In this document: piece by piece, positions 40,761-49,169 of the stretch
Numbering within the stretch: position 1 is the first letter of the stretch
Layout of the letters: every line of letters starts with the position of its first letter
Origin: Kitasatospora sp. MAP5-34
GTDB taxonomy: Bacteria; Actinomycetota; Actinomycetes; Streptomycetales; Streptomycetaceae
Reading direction: 5' to 3'
Assembly: GCF_029894335.1 (NCBI RefSeq)
Contig: NZ_JARXZC010000006.1
Coordinates: forward strand, 124,001 to 188,000
Length of the DNA stretch: 64,000 nucleotides
Position numbers and translations under genes: made by a program
The notes under the pieces: generated by a model
What the model saw: only the letters and a program-made list of their open reading frames with translations
Databases searched by the model: none
Told to the model about the DNA's origin: nothing

Positions 40761-43088
40761 GTGGGGTGGTTCGACCTTGACGCCGACACTGCCGAGCGGG
40801 CGCTGCGCGCGGCTTTCGCGACCGTACTGGACACCTCGGCGGCCGAACCGGTCGGCGGCGGCGTCTTCCTGGCCGGCCGGTCGGTGCTGACCTGCGCGCA
40901 TGTCGTGAATGCGGCTCTCGGCCGGTCGATGTTCGAGCCGCGCCACCCCGGCGGTGTCACCCTGAGGCTCGACTTCCCGGACGGCAGCGCCGAGGCCGTG
41001 ATCCGGACGTGGATCCCGCCCCGCGCCCCGGGCGGCGGCCCGGCGGTGCTGGGGGCGCTCGAGTGGCAGGGCGACCTGGCCGTGCTGGAGCTCACCACCC
41101 GGCCGCCCGGCCAGGTCCGCCCCCAGCGCTGGAACCGGATGGCCCGGCGGCAGAAGGTGCGCGCCTGGTACGGCACCGGGCACCGGGTCTCGTACGTGGA
41201 CACCAGCGTCAAGCTGTGCGAGCCGGACGCGTCCTACCTCGACACCGACCTCGCGACCGGCCCGGCCATCGGCCCCGGCTACAGCGGCGGTCCGCTCTGG
41301 TCGTACGAGCAGGAGGCGGTGGTCGGCCTGGTGGTCGGTCAGCTCATCGGGACGCGGGCCGAGCCGGGCCGCAGCTACGCGGACCGCGCCTTCGCCCTCT
41401 CCTGGCAGACCATCCGGGCCGAACTGGAACGCGTGCTCGGCGCCGCCGCGCTCGGGGCCCTGCTGCCACCGGAGCCCGGCACCCTCCCGCCGGGGTCCGC
41501 TGCGCGCGATGAACAGCGACGACTTGCCATCCTGGTACGGGAGTTGCTGTCGGATCCGGCGGAGCGCGGCCACCACGCCCGGTACGTCGCCGCCGAGTGC
41601 GGCCTGCCCGCCGGTCCGGCCGGCAGTGCGCCGGCCCCGGAGGTGCTGGCCGAGACGCTCTGTGCCACGCCGCGCGCGCTCGCCGCGCTGGTGGAGAGCC
41701 TGGTACGTGAACGGCCGGCCGACGCGGAGCGGTTCCTCGCGCTCGGGCGGGCGGCGGGCGCCGCCAAGCTGCTCTCGCCGAGCGAGTACGACTGGCTGAT
41801 CGACCTGCTCGGCTCCCAGCACCCGCCCGCCCTGGCCGAGGCGGCGCAGGCGGTCCTGCCCGGGCTCGTGCTGCCGCGCCGACTCCCGGGCGGAGAACGG
41901 GACTTCGCGGAGACGCTGGTCGAGCGGCTGGAGGTCTACACGGGCGGCCACTCGATCGCCGGGCCCGGCCGGCCCCGCCCACCCGCGCTGCTCAAGGTCG
42001 CCGAGTACGGCGCGGCGGCCTTCGACCAGGCGGCCGGACAGCAGCGTCCGGGGCGGCACCCGGGTCAGTGCGCCGGCCAGAGCGCGGGGGAGGAGCTGCG
42101 CGCCTGGTCCCGCCGGGTCGCGGGCCGGCTCGGCGCGCCGTACGCCGTCCTGGACGAGTACGCCGCCGAAGCCGCCGAGTGGGCCGCGCGCGGCCAGGAC
42201 GCCCGGTCCGCCGCCGTCGCGCCCCGCGTCGCGGTACGGCTGACCCGCTACGAGCACGGTGGCCGGGATGCCGCCGGGCGGTTCCGCTGTGCCCTGTGGA
42301 CCGACCCCGGCGACGGTGAGCTGCGGGCCGTCCCGCTCTCCGGCCCGCACCCGCTCGGGCCCGACGAGGTCGCCCGGCTGGTCCGCGCCACCCTCGCGGG
42401 CTGGGACGAGCCCGAGGAGTCCGGCGCCGAGGGCCGGCCGGGGCCGGTGGTGGAGTTCTTCCTCGACGAGCCCGAACTCGGCCTGCCCGCCGAGGAGTGG
42501 GACAGTGCCGACCCGGACGACCCGGAGTACGACGGCGAGCCCGAGCCGCTCGGCCTGGCCCACCCCGTGGTGGTCCGGCTGGCCGGCTCGCTCTCGCCGG
42601 TGCGGGAGCGTGAGCGGGCAAAGGCGTTACGCCGCCGCTGGTCCAACCGGGACCGTGCCGAGCCGCTGCAACTTGTGGCTGGTGGACAGGAGTTGCGCCA
42701 GGTCAAAGGTGCCGTCTACCGGGATCTGGATACCGCGCGGATCGTCCTCGGCACCGCCGACCGTGCGGGCCGGCCGGCCGTCGCGGCGATCTGCCTGCGG
42801 CTCGGGGTGCCCGTGGTGCTCTGGGACCGGCACGCGCCGGGGGAGGTCACGGCGGCGCACTTCGGCGAGATCGCCCCGGCCGGACCCGCCGACGGGCTGC
42901 CCGAGCGGGTGCGCAGCTACCGCGCCGCCGCCTGGGCCGACGCCGCCGGCTGGCCGGCCCGGCCGGTACTGGCCCTGGAGGATCCGTCCCGGCCGCCACC
43001 GCCCGTACTGGAACTCGCCGACCCGGACGACTACGCGCCGGACGACGGATACGACAGCAGCTACGACCAGGAGACGAGCACCGCATGA
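40761..43088 (+). CDS. Trypsin-like protease with VMAP-like C-terminal domain
   Basis: A 775-residue protein. Residues about 20-200 are a chymotrypsin-fold protease with the complete triad: His47 (VLTCAHVV), Asp105 (GDLAVLEL) and Ser175 (GPGYSGGPLW). No signal peptide is seen, so it acts in the cytoplasm. Residues about 253-340 are helical (LAILVRELLSDPAERGHHAR, ALVESLVRERPADAER) and resemble effector-associated domains. The C-terminal half (about 440-770), with VVEFFLDEPELGLPAEEW and a Trp/Asp-rich end, resembles the VMAP C-terminal domain. Codon 623 (42627-42629) is TTA, suggesting bldA control. GTG start 3 nt after the Trypco1 gene; ATGA overlap with MoxR. Confidence 0.85.
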   Translation: MGWFDLDADTAERALRAAFATVLDTSAAEPVGGGVFLAGRSVLTCAHVVNAALGRSMFEPRHPGGVTLRLDFPDGSAEAVIRTWIPPRAPGGGPAVLGALEWQGDLAVLELTTRPPGQVRPQRWNRMARRQKVRAWYGTGHRVSYVDTSVKLCEPDASYLDTDLATGPAIGPGYSGGPLWSYEQEAVVGLVVGQLIGTRAEPGRSYADRAFALSWQTIRAELERVLGAAALGALLPPEPGTLPPGSAARDEQRRLAILVRELLSDPAERGHHARYVAAECGLPAGPAGSAPAPEVLAETLCATPRALAALVESLVRERPADAERFLALGRAAGAAKLLSPSEYDWLIDLLGSQHPPALAEAAQAVLPGLVLPRRLPGGERDFAETLVERLEVYTGGHSIAGPGRPRPPALLKVAEYGAAAFDQAAGQQRPGRHPGQCAGQSAGEELRAWSRRVAGRLGAPYAVLDEYAAEAAEWAARGQDARSAAVAPRVAVRLTRYEHGGRDAAGRFRCALWTDPGDGELRAVPLSGPHPLGPDEVARLVRATLAGWDEPEESGAEGRPGPVVEFFLDEPELGLPAEEWDSADPDDPEYDGEPEPLGLAHPVVVRLAGSLSPVRERERAKALRRRWSNRDRAEPLQLVAGGQELRQVKGAVYRDLDTARIVLGTADRAGRPAVAAICLRLGVPVVLWDRHAPGEVTAAHFGEIAPAGPADGLPERVRSYRAAAWADAAGWPARPVLALEDPSRPPPPVLELADPDDYAPDDGYDSSYDQETSTA

Positions 43089-44083
43089 GCCAGCGCCCCA
43101 CGCCGGACTGGCGCCTGTTCCACGGCGACAACGTCCCCCGCACGCCCGCGATGCCCGAGGCCCCGCCGTGGCGCAGCTTCGGGCGCGCACCCGACGGCCG
43201 GTCACCCGACGGCTCCTCACCCGAGGGCGCCCCGGCTGACGCTCCGCCACCCCGCCCGTACCTGATCGGCCGTGCCGAGGCCGACATCGTCAACGCCGCC
43301 CTCCACCTGCGCCGCCCGCTGCTCGTCACCGGACACCCCGGCACCGGGAAGTCCTCGCTGGCCCACGCCATCGCCCGCGAACTGAGCCTCGGCGAGGTGC
43401 TGCACTGGCCGGTCAACAGCCGGTCCTCCCTGCAGGACGCGCTCTACCGCTACGACGCCATCGGCCGTCTGCGGGAGAGCACGCTCGTCCGCGAGCACGG
43501 CGGTGCCGAACCGGACATCGGCAGCTTCCTGCGGCTCGGGCCGGTCGGCACCGCGCTGGTACCGGGCGACCGACCGCGCGCGCTGCTGGTGGACGAGCTG
43601 GACAAGGGCGACGTGGACCTGCCCAACGACCTGCTCACCGTCTTCGAGGAGGGCGCGTACGAGATCCCGGAGCTGGCCCGGCTCCCCGAGGAGAGCGCCG
43701 AGGTGGCGGTGCTCACGGCCGACAGCGACGGTCGCCGGGCCCGGGTGGTGCGCGGGCGGGTGCGCTGCTCCGAGTTCCCGGTCGTGGTGATCACCAGCAA
43801 CGGCGAGCGCGACTTCCCGCCTGCCTTCCTCCGTCGCTGCCTCCGCCTCGACCTGCCCGACCCGGACGAACGGCGGCTGCGCGACATCGTCGCCGCCCAC
43901 CTCGGCCCGGACGCGCTCACGCAGGCCGAGGACGTGCTCACCGCCTTCCTGGAGCGGCGGGCGCACGGCGAGCTGGCCACCGACCAGCTGCTCAACGCCG
44001 TCTTCCTGCGCAAGGGCGGGCTCGGGCTGGACGCGGACGGACTGCTCGACGCGGTGCTGCACCGCCTGGGCGGGGCGGTCTGA
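43085..44083 (+). CDS. MoxR-family AAA+ ATPase
   Basis: A 332-residue AAA+ ATPase. After a flexible 55-residue leader: Walker A LLVTGHPGTGKSSLAHAIA, Walker B ALLVDELDKGDVDLPND, sensor 1 VVVITSNGERDFPPAF and arginine finger region FLRRCLRLDLPDP. This set is that of MoxR/RavA-like chaperones that work with vWA proteins. The ATG overlaps the protease stop codon, and the next gene begins 6 nt downstream. In ternary systems the ATPase is thought to assemble or license the other partners. Confidence 0.93.
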   Translation: MSQRPTPDWRLFHGDNVPRTPAMPEAPPWRSFGRAPDGRSPDGSSPEGAPADAPPPRPYLIGRAEADIVNAALHLRRPLLVTGHPGTGKSSLAHAIARELSLGEVLHWPVNSRSSLQDALYRYDAIGRLRESTLVREHGGAEPDIGSFLRLGPVGTALVPGDRPRALLVDELDKGDVDLPNDLLTVFEEGAYEIPELARLPEESAEVAVLTADSDGRRARVVRGRVRCSEFPVVVITSNGERDFPPAFLRRCLRLDLPDPDERRLRDIVAAHLGPDALTQAEDVLTAFLERRAHGELATDQLLNAVFLRKGGLGLDADGLLDAVLHRLGGAV

Positions 44084-44089
44084 CGGGGC

Positions 44090-47000
44090 ATGGGTCTTCA
44101 GACGGCGCTCAGCCGGACGCTGGACGTGCTGGCCGGCGCGGGTATCGAGCTGGCTCCGGAGGAGCTGCTCGACGCGCTCTGGCTGGCCGGTCGGCTGCCC
44201 GCCGCCGAGCCCGAGCCCGAGCCCGCGCCCGCACTCGCTCCGACAGCGGGCGCGGCCCGGCCGCCGGCTGACGCCGCCATCTCGACGGCCGCCGCCGAGA
44301 CCACATCTGATGATTCGTCAGAAACCCCGCAGTCGCACGCCCTGCACGAGGCGTTGGACTCCGGCGGACCGGCCGGGCAGTCGGCCCTGGCGCCGCCCGA
44401 GTCCCGGCCCCGGCCGGAGCAGAGCCGGGAACAGAACCAGGAGCAGAGCCGGCCGCAGGCCCGGCAGCGGGCCCAGGCGGTCCGGGTCCCCGAACGCCGG
44501 GCGTTCCCCGACGAACTGGCCCTCGCCCGGGCGCTGCGACCGCTCAAGCGGCACCGCGCCAGCCCCTGGCGCACCGAGCTGGACGAGGCCGCCACCGCCG
44601 CCGAGGCCGCCGAGACGGGCCTGCCGGACGCGGTCCTGCGCCCGGCCCGCGAACGGTGGCTCCGCTGCGACCTGGTGGTCGACGACGGCGTCTCCATGCT
44701 GCTCTGGCGCCGCACGGCCGCCGATCTGCGGCTGCTGCTCGAACGCAGCGGCGCCTTCCGGCAGGTCCGGGTGCTCGGGCTGCGCGCACGCGGCGCGCAG
44801 CCCGTCCGGCTGAGCGGCACGCCGTACCGGTACTCGGCCGACGGCGACCCGGCGCTGCTCGACCCGGCCACTCTCGCCGACCCGACCGGACAGAGCCTGG
44901 TGCTGCTGCTGAGCGACGGCGCGGGGTCGGCGTGGCGCGACGGGCGGATCAAGGACGTGCTCGACCGCTGGGCCCGCTGCGGCCCGACCGCCGTCGTGCA
45001 CACCCTGCCGCGCCGGATGTGGCCGGGCTCCGGACTGCCCGCCGAGTACTGGACGGTGTCCACGCCCCGCCAGGGCGCCGCGAACGCCGACTGGCGTGTC
45101 CAGGACCCGTTCCTGCCGTACGGCGCGCCGGACCGGCCGGGCGTGCCGGTGCCGGTCCTCGAACTGACTCCGGCCGCGCTGCGCGACTGGTCCGGCCTGC
45201 TGGCTTCCTCCGGGGGGCAGGCCCGGCTGGCGCTCTGGGAGCCACGGCCGGCGCTCCCACGGCAGGCCGCCCGCCGCCGCCCGCCCGCCGACCCGGACCG
45301 GGCCGCGCTCGCCAGGCTGGACCGCTTCCGGGCCGCCGCCTCGCCGGAGGCGTACCGGCTGGCCGGGCAGCTGGCCGCCGTCGCGCCCGTCACCGTCCCG
45401 GTCATGCGCCTGGTCCAGGCCACCACCCCGGACGCGGGTGACCCGGTGCCGCTGGCCGAGGTCTTCCTCGGCGGCCTGGTCCGGCCCGTGCTCGGGTCCG
45501 GGGCCGGGTCCGGGTCCGGCCGGCAGTCGGCACCGGCCGCCCACCACCGGCTGTTCGACTTCCCCGAGGTGGTGAAGGACCGCCTGCTCGACGAGGTCCC
45601 GACGGCCGAGCTGGTCGAGGTCGGGCACCAGGTGAGCCGTCAACTCGAAAGCCTGGCCGGGCGGTCACCGGACTTCCCGGCCTGGCTGCTCGGCCCGGCC
45701 ACCGGCCCGGGGGCCGCCGCACACGCGGACGGACTGCCGTTCGCCTGGGCGGCCGGCCCGCTGCTCCGCCGCCTGGGGATTGCGCCGACGGAGGAAGCGG
45801 CAGAGGAAGCGAGGGAGGAGCCGGCCGAGCCCTGGTGGCGGGCAGCGGGCCGCTCGCAGGCCTGGCCGCCGGCGGCCTCGGTACTCGCGGAGCGTGGCAG
45901 GCTGCGTCCGCTGGAGTCCGACGATCCGTCCGAGGTCGGCCCGTACCGGGTGCTCGGCCGGCTGGCGCCGGCCACCGAGAACTGGCTCTACGCCGCCCGG
46001 AAGACCGGGGGCGAGCTGGTGGCGGTCCGGACGGCCGGACCGCGCCCCCGCAGCCAGCGCGCCTGGGGCCTCCTCGCGGACGAGGTCGAGAACCTCAACA
46101 ACCTCGCCCCCCGGTACAGCACCCCGCTGATCACCTGGGACACCCGGGACAGCGCGGGCTGGCTGGCCACCGCCGTGCCGCTCACCTCCGGCGGCACCCC
46201 GGCCCCCACCCTGCGGGAGTTCGTCGAGGTCTGCGGACCGCTCCGGCCGACCAGGTTCCTGCACCACCTGGCGCTGCATCTCGCGGTCGCCCTCCGGGAC
46301 TCCACCGGAGAGGGCCTGCTCCACGGTGGCCTGAGCCCGGACCGCATCCTGATCACCGAGCACGCCCCCGTCCTCACCGGGTGGCAGCACCGGCCCGGCA
46401 GATGGGCCTCCCTGCCGTCCCCCGACGCCGCCTCGGCGGCCTATCGCGCGCCCGAATCAGGGCAGTTGTCGCAGCCGGCCGACGTATTCTCGATTGCGGC
46501 GGTGCTGTACTACGCCTGGTCCGGACACGAGCCGGACCACCGGGCCTCGGACTCGCTGACCCTCGAAGGGCCGGCCGACGGCCGGTACCCGCAGCCGGCC
46601 TGGCGGATGATCCTGGTGGACTGCCTCAGCGCCGACCCGGCCCGCCGCCCCGGGATCGAGACCCTGGTGGAGGTGTTCGGCCGCACCCTGGCCCCCGGTT
46701 CCGAGGACGCTCCGCTGACCGCCTGGATGTCGCACCGGGGCCGGGACCTGCTGCGAACCACCGCCGGGCAGTACACCACCAGGCCCGGCAGGACGCCCGG
46801 ACCCGTCGACCCCGAGCCCGCCGACGGCCCCCCGAGGCTGCGAGCCGCCCGGGTACGGGTGGATGCGCCGCCCAGGCCGGCCAGGAACCGGCACGTCACC
46901 GTCCTCTGCCCCGCCGTCGGTGTCGGGCTGGCCACCACGGCGGCCATGCTCGGCGCGGCCCTGGTGGAGCGGAACGGAGCGGCCAACCGGGAGGTGGTGG

Positions 47001-47629
47001 TGCTGGACTCGGGCCGTGGCGCGGATGCCCTGGCGGCCTGGGGGCAGCGCAAAGTCCCGGGCGGCCTCTGGGAGTTGGTCGACTCCGTTTCCCGGCTCAG
47101 GCGTTACGGCAGCTCGATCGACTGGCACCTGGAACGCGACTCCTTCGCGGCCGGGCCGGGCGGGGTGCACCTGCTCGCGGGCGAGCGTGGCGAACTCCGG
47201 CCGTGGGGCCTGACGGGAGATGAGTACGGCGAGGTACTCGTCCAGCTCGAACGGTACTTCGCGACCCTGGTCACCTCGGTCCGTGCACCCACGCTCGACG
47301 GGCACGTACGCGACGTCCTGCGGCGGACGGACCAACTGGTGATCGTCACCGGGCCGCAGTCCGGCTTCGTCCGGGAGGCCGCGAGCCTGCTCGGGCTGAT
47401 CCAGGAGGAGGGCTACCGCGACCTGGTGCGGTCCAGCGTCGTCGCGCTCTCGTACGACCGGCCGAGGCGTGCCCGTGGCCTGTCGATGGTCGAGCGGCTC
47501 TGCCGGGAGGTCGTCACCATCCCGTACGACGAGGGCCTGAACTGGGGCGACTTCGTCGGCCTCGAGGAGCTCGCCCCGGAGACCTGGCAGACCTTCCGCC
47601 ACCTGGCGGACCTGGTCTCCGGAGACTGA
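44090..47629 (+). CDS. SAV_2336-like fusion: vWA-like, pseudokinase, degenerate ParA-like
   Basis: A 1179-residue protein. A helical N-terminus (about 1-36) and a low-complexity linker precede a vWA-like domain (about 135-390) with the MIDAS-type DDGVS (198-202) and LVLLLSDGAG. Residues about 616-865 look like a protein kinase (YRVLGRLAPATENWLYAARK, ILITEHAPVLTG, YRAPESGQLSQPADVFSIAAV). However, the VAIK lysine is Arg (VAVRT), HRD reads HGG with LSPDR (His745), and DFG is missing, so it is a pseudokinase. Residues about 935-1175 resemble ParA/MinD NTPases (TVLCPAVGVGLATTAAMLG, VVVLDSGRGAD), but the P-loop lysines are lost. It closes the MoxR cassette. Confidence 0.82.
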   Translation: MGLQTALSRTLDVLAGAGIELAPEELLDALWLAGRLPAAEPEPEPAPALAPTAGAARPPADAAISTAAAETTSDDSSETPQSHALHEALDSGGPAGQSALAPPESRPRPEQSREQNQEQSRPQARQRAQAVRVPERRAFPDELALARALRPLKRHRASPWRTELDEAATAAEAAETGLPDAVLRPARERWLRCDLVVDDGVSMLLWRRTAADLRLLLERSGAFRQVRVLGLRARGAQPVRLSGTPYRYSADGDPALLDPATLADPTGQSLVLLLSDGAGSAWRDGRIKDVLDRWARCGPTAVVHTLPRRMWPGSGLPAEYWTVSTPRQGAANADWRVQDPFLPYGAPDRPGVPVPVLELTPAALRDWSGLLASSGGQARLALWEPRPALPRQAARRRPPADPDRAALARLDRFRAAASPEAYRLAGQLAAVAPVTVPVMRLVQATTPDAGDPVPLAEVFLGGLVRPVLGSGAGSGSGRQSAPAAHHRLFDFPEVVKDRLLDEVPTAELVEVGHQVSRQLESLAGRSPDFPAWLLGPATGPGAAAHADGLPFAWAAGPLLRRLGIAPTEEAAEEAREEPAEPWWRAAGRSQAWPPAASVLAERGRLRPLESDDPSEVGPYRVLGRLAPATENWLYAARKTGGELVAVRTAGPRPRSQRAWGLLADEVENLNNLAPRYSTPLITWDTRDSAGWLATAVPLTSGGTPAPTLREFVEVCGPLRPTRFLHHLALHLAVALRDSTGEGLLHGGLSPDRILITEHAPVLTGWQHRPGRWASLPSPDAASAAYRAPESGQLSQPADVFSIAAVLYYAWSGHEPDHRASDSLTLEGPADGRYPQPAWRMILVDCLSADPARRPGIETLVEVFGRTLAPGSEDAPLTAWMSHRGRDLLRTTAGQYTTRPGRTPGPVDPEPADGPPRLRAARVRVDAPPRPARNRHVTVLCPAVGVGLATTAAMLGAALVERNGAANREVVVLDSGRGADALAAWGQRKVPGGLWELVDSVSRLRRYGSSIDWHLERDSFAAGPGGVHLLAGERGELRPWGLTGDEYGEVLVQLERYFATLVTSVRAPTLDGHVRDVLRRTDQLVIVTGPQSGFVREAASLLGLIQEEGYRDLVRSSVVALSYDRPRRARGLSMVERLCREVVTIPYDEGLNWGDFVGLEELAPETWQTFRHLADLVSGD

Positions 47630-47670
47630 CGGACCGTCAGGCCGTGTTGCTGCGCGGAGCCCCCGGGAGG

Positions 47671-47700
47671 GTGACAGCTCACGGTCACGTCGGTTACGCT
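47671..47700 (+). promoter_or_regulatory. Leaderless-type promoter of the FAD oxidoreductase gene
   Basis: GTGACA (47671-47676), 18 bp, TACGCT (47695-47700), then only 7 nt to the ATG at 47708. The predicted transcript start coincides with the first base of the ATG, and no ribosome site is present, so translation is probably leaderless. Confidence 0.65.
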
Positions 47701-47707
47701 CCGTAGC

Positions 47708-49066
47708 ATGACAGTTGAGGGCGGGGCACGTGGGCGCGGCACGGCGGTAGTGATCGGTGGCGGGCTCGCCGGGACGCTGGCGGCATGGGCGCTGCGCGGG
47801 CACGCCGAGCGGATCGTCGTGGTGGAGCGTGACCGTTACCCGGAGCAGCCCGACTTCCGGGCCGGGCTGCCGCAGGGCCGGCACGCGCACCTGCTGCTGG
47901 AGGCCGGGCACCGGGTCCTGGAGGAGCTGATGCCCGGGGTGCGGGCGGAGCTGCTGGCGGCCGGAGCGGTCCGGGTCCCGATTGCGAGTGAGCTGCGCTG
48001 GCTCAGCTCGGCAGGGTGGATGGCGGAGTTCGAGAGTGAGGTCGCCTTCCTGTCCTGCACCCGGCCGGTGCTGGACCACGCGGTGCTGGAGCGGGTGCGC
48101 GGCGAGTCCTCGGTGGAGTTCCTGGAGGGTACGGACGTCGTCGGGCTGCTCGGTTCGGCACGGACCGTCACGGGTGTCCGGATCCGCGAGCGCGGGCAGA
48201 GTTCGGGCGAAGTACGGGAGCTGCCCGCCGAGTTGGTGGTGGACGCGTCCGGGCGGTCGTCCGCGCTGCCGTCCTGGCTGGCCGAACTGGGCTGCCCGCC
48301 CGTCCCCGAGGAGCGGGTCGACGCGGGCGTCGCCTACTCGAGCCGGCTCTACCACCGCCCGGCCGGGCTGGACCTCGGCTTCACCGCGCTCTACCTCCAG
48401 ACCAAGGGCCCCGACTCGCCGCGCCTGGGTGTCCTGCTGCCCGTGGAGGGCGACCGCTGGATCGTCAGCCTGGGCAGCATGCGTGGCGCCGAACCGGAGC
48501 CGGGCGAAGCCGGGTTCGAGCGGCACCTCGGCCTGCTGCGCGATCCGAGCATGCGCGAGCTGCTCGCCTCGGCCGAACCTGCGAGTGACATCCGGGGTTT
48601 CCGTCCCGGTCCCGGCGTCCGGCGGCGCTACGACCGCCGCTCGCCCGAGGGCCTGGTGGTGACCGGCGACGCCGCGTGCACCTTCAACCCCGTCTACGGC
48701 CAGGGCATCACGGTCGCCGCCTTCGGTGCCCGGGCGTTGCGCGCCGCCGTCGCCCGGCAGGGCGGCATCGGCGCCACGGCGGCGGCCGCCGCGCGCAAGG
48801 GCATCGCGGCCGTGGCCAAGGACGCCTGGGTGATGTCCTCCAGCGAGGACGTACGCTTCCCGAGCACCACCGGCGGCCCGTCCGGCGCCCTCGTCCGCGC
48901 CCAGCACCGTTACCTGGACCGGGTCCTGGCCCGGGCGACCACCAACCCGCACGTCTGCGCGGCCTTCCAGGACGTGATGTCCCTGATCGCCCAGCCGACC
49001 GCGCTCTTCCACCCCTCCGTCCTCGTCCCGGTCCTGCGCGGCGGCAGCGGTGGCGCAGTCGCGTAG
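47708..49066 (+). CDS. FAD-dependent monooxygenase-like oxidoreductase
   Basis: A 452-residue flavoprotein. The dinucleotide-binding fold is TAVVIGGGLAGTLAAWALRG followed by VVVERDRYPEQPDFRAGLPQGRHAHLL. The second FAD motif is GLVVTGDAACTFNPVYGQGITVA, and the substrate side has VVDASGRSSALPSWL. This is the halogenase/PHBH-like class with the PQGRHAHLL motif found in geranylgeranyl-reductase-like and tailoring oxygenases. The substrate is unknown. The gene has its own promoter (leaderless) 78 bp after the MoxR cassette, so it need not belong to it. Confidence 0.85.
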   Translation: MTVEGGARGRGTAVVIGGGLAGTLAAWALRGHAERIVVVERDRYPEQPDFRAGLPQGRHAHLLLEAGHRVLEELMPGVRAELLAAGAVRVPIASELRWLSSAGWMAEFESEVAFLSCTRPVLDHAVLERVRGESSVEFLEGTDVVGLLGSARTVTGVRIRERGQSSGEVRELPAELVVDASGRSSALPSWLAELGCPPVPEERVDAGVAYSSRLYHRPAGLDLGFTALYLQTKGPDSPRLGVLLPVEGDRWIVSLGSMRGAEPEPGEAGFERHLGLLRDPSMRELLASAEPASDIRGFRPGPGVRRRYDRRSPEGLVVTGDAACTFNPVYGQGITVAAFGARALRAAVARQGGIGATAAAAARKGIAAVAKDAWVMSSSEDVRFPSTTGGPSGALVRAQHRYLDRVLARATTNPHVCAAFQDVMSLIAQPTALFHPSVLVPVLRGGSGGAVA

Positions 49067-49169
49067 GAGCGTCCGCCGGCAGGGGACCGGCGACCTTCCG
49101 CCGACCGGCCCACGACTGTACTGTCCATGGCAATGGTTGGGGTACGTGTGGCGTACGAGGGGAAGCCGA

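Noticed and set aside
47626..47640. CTGACGG-A-CCGTCAG palindrome at the stop of the vWA-fusion gene
   Set aside because: Only 7-bp arms overlapping a stop codon; may be chance in GC-rich DNA, and no partner site was found.
46457..49012. Long minus-strand frame across the vWA-fusion and FAD genes
   Set aside because: Spans two well-supported genes on the other strand, has low-complexity Arg/Gly/Pro content, and no recognisable motif.
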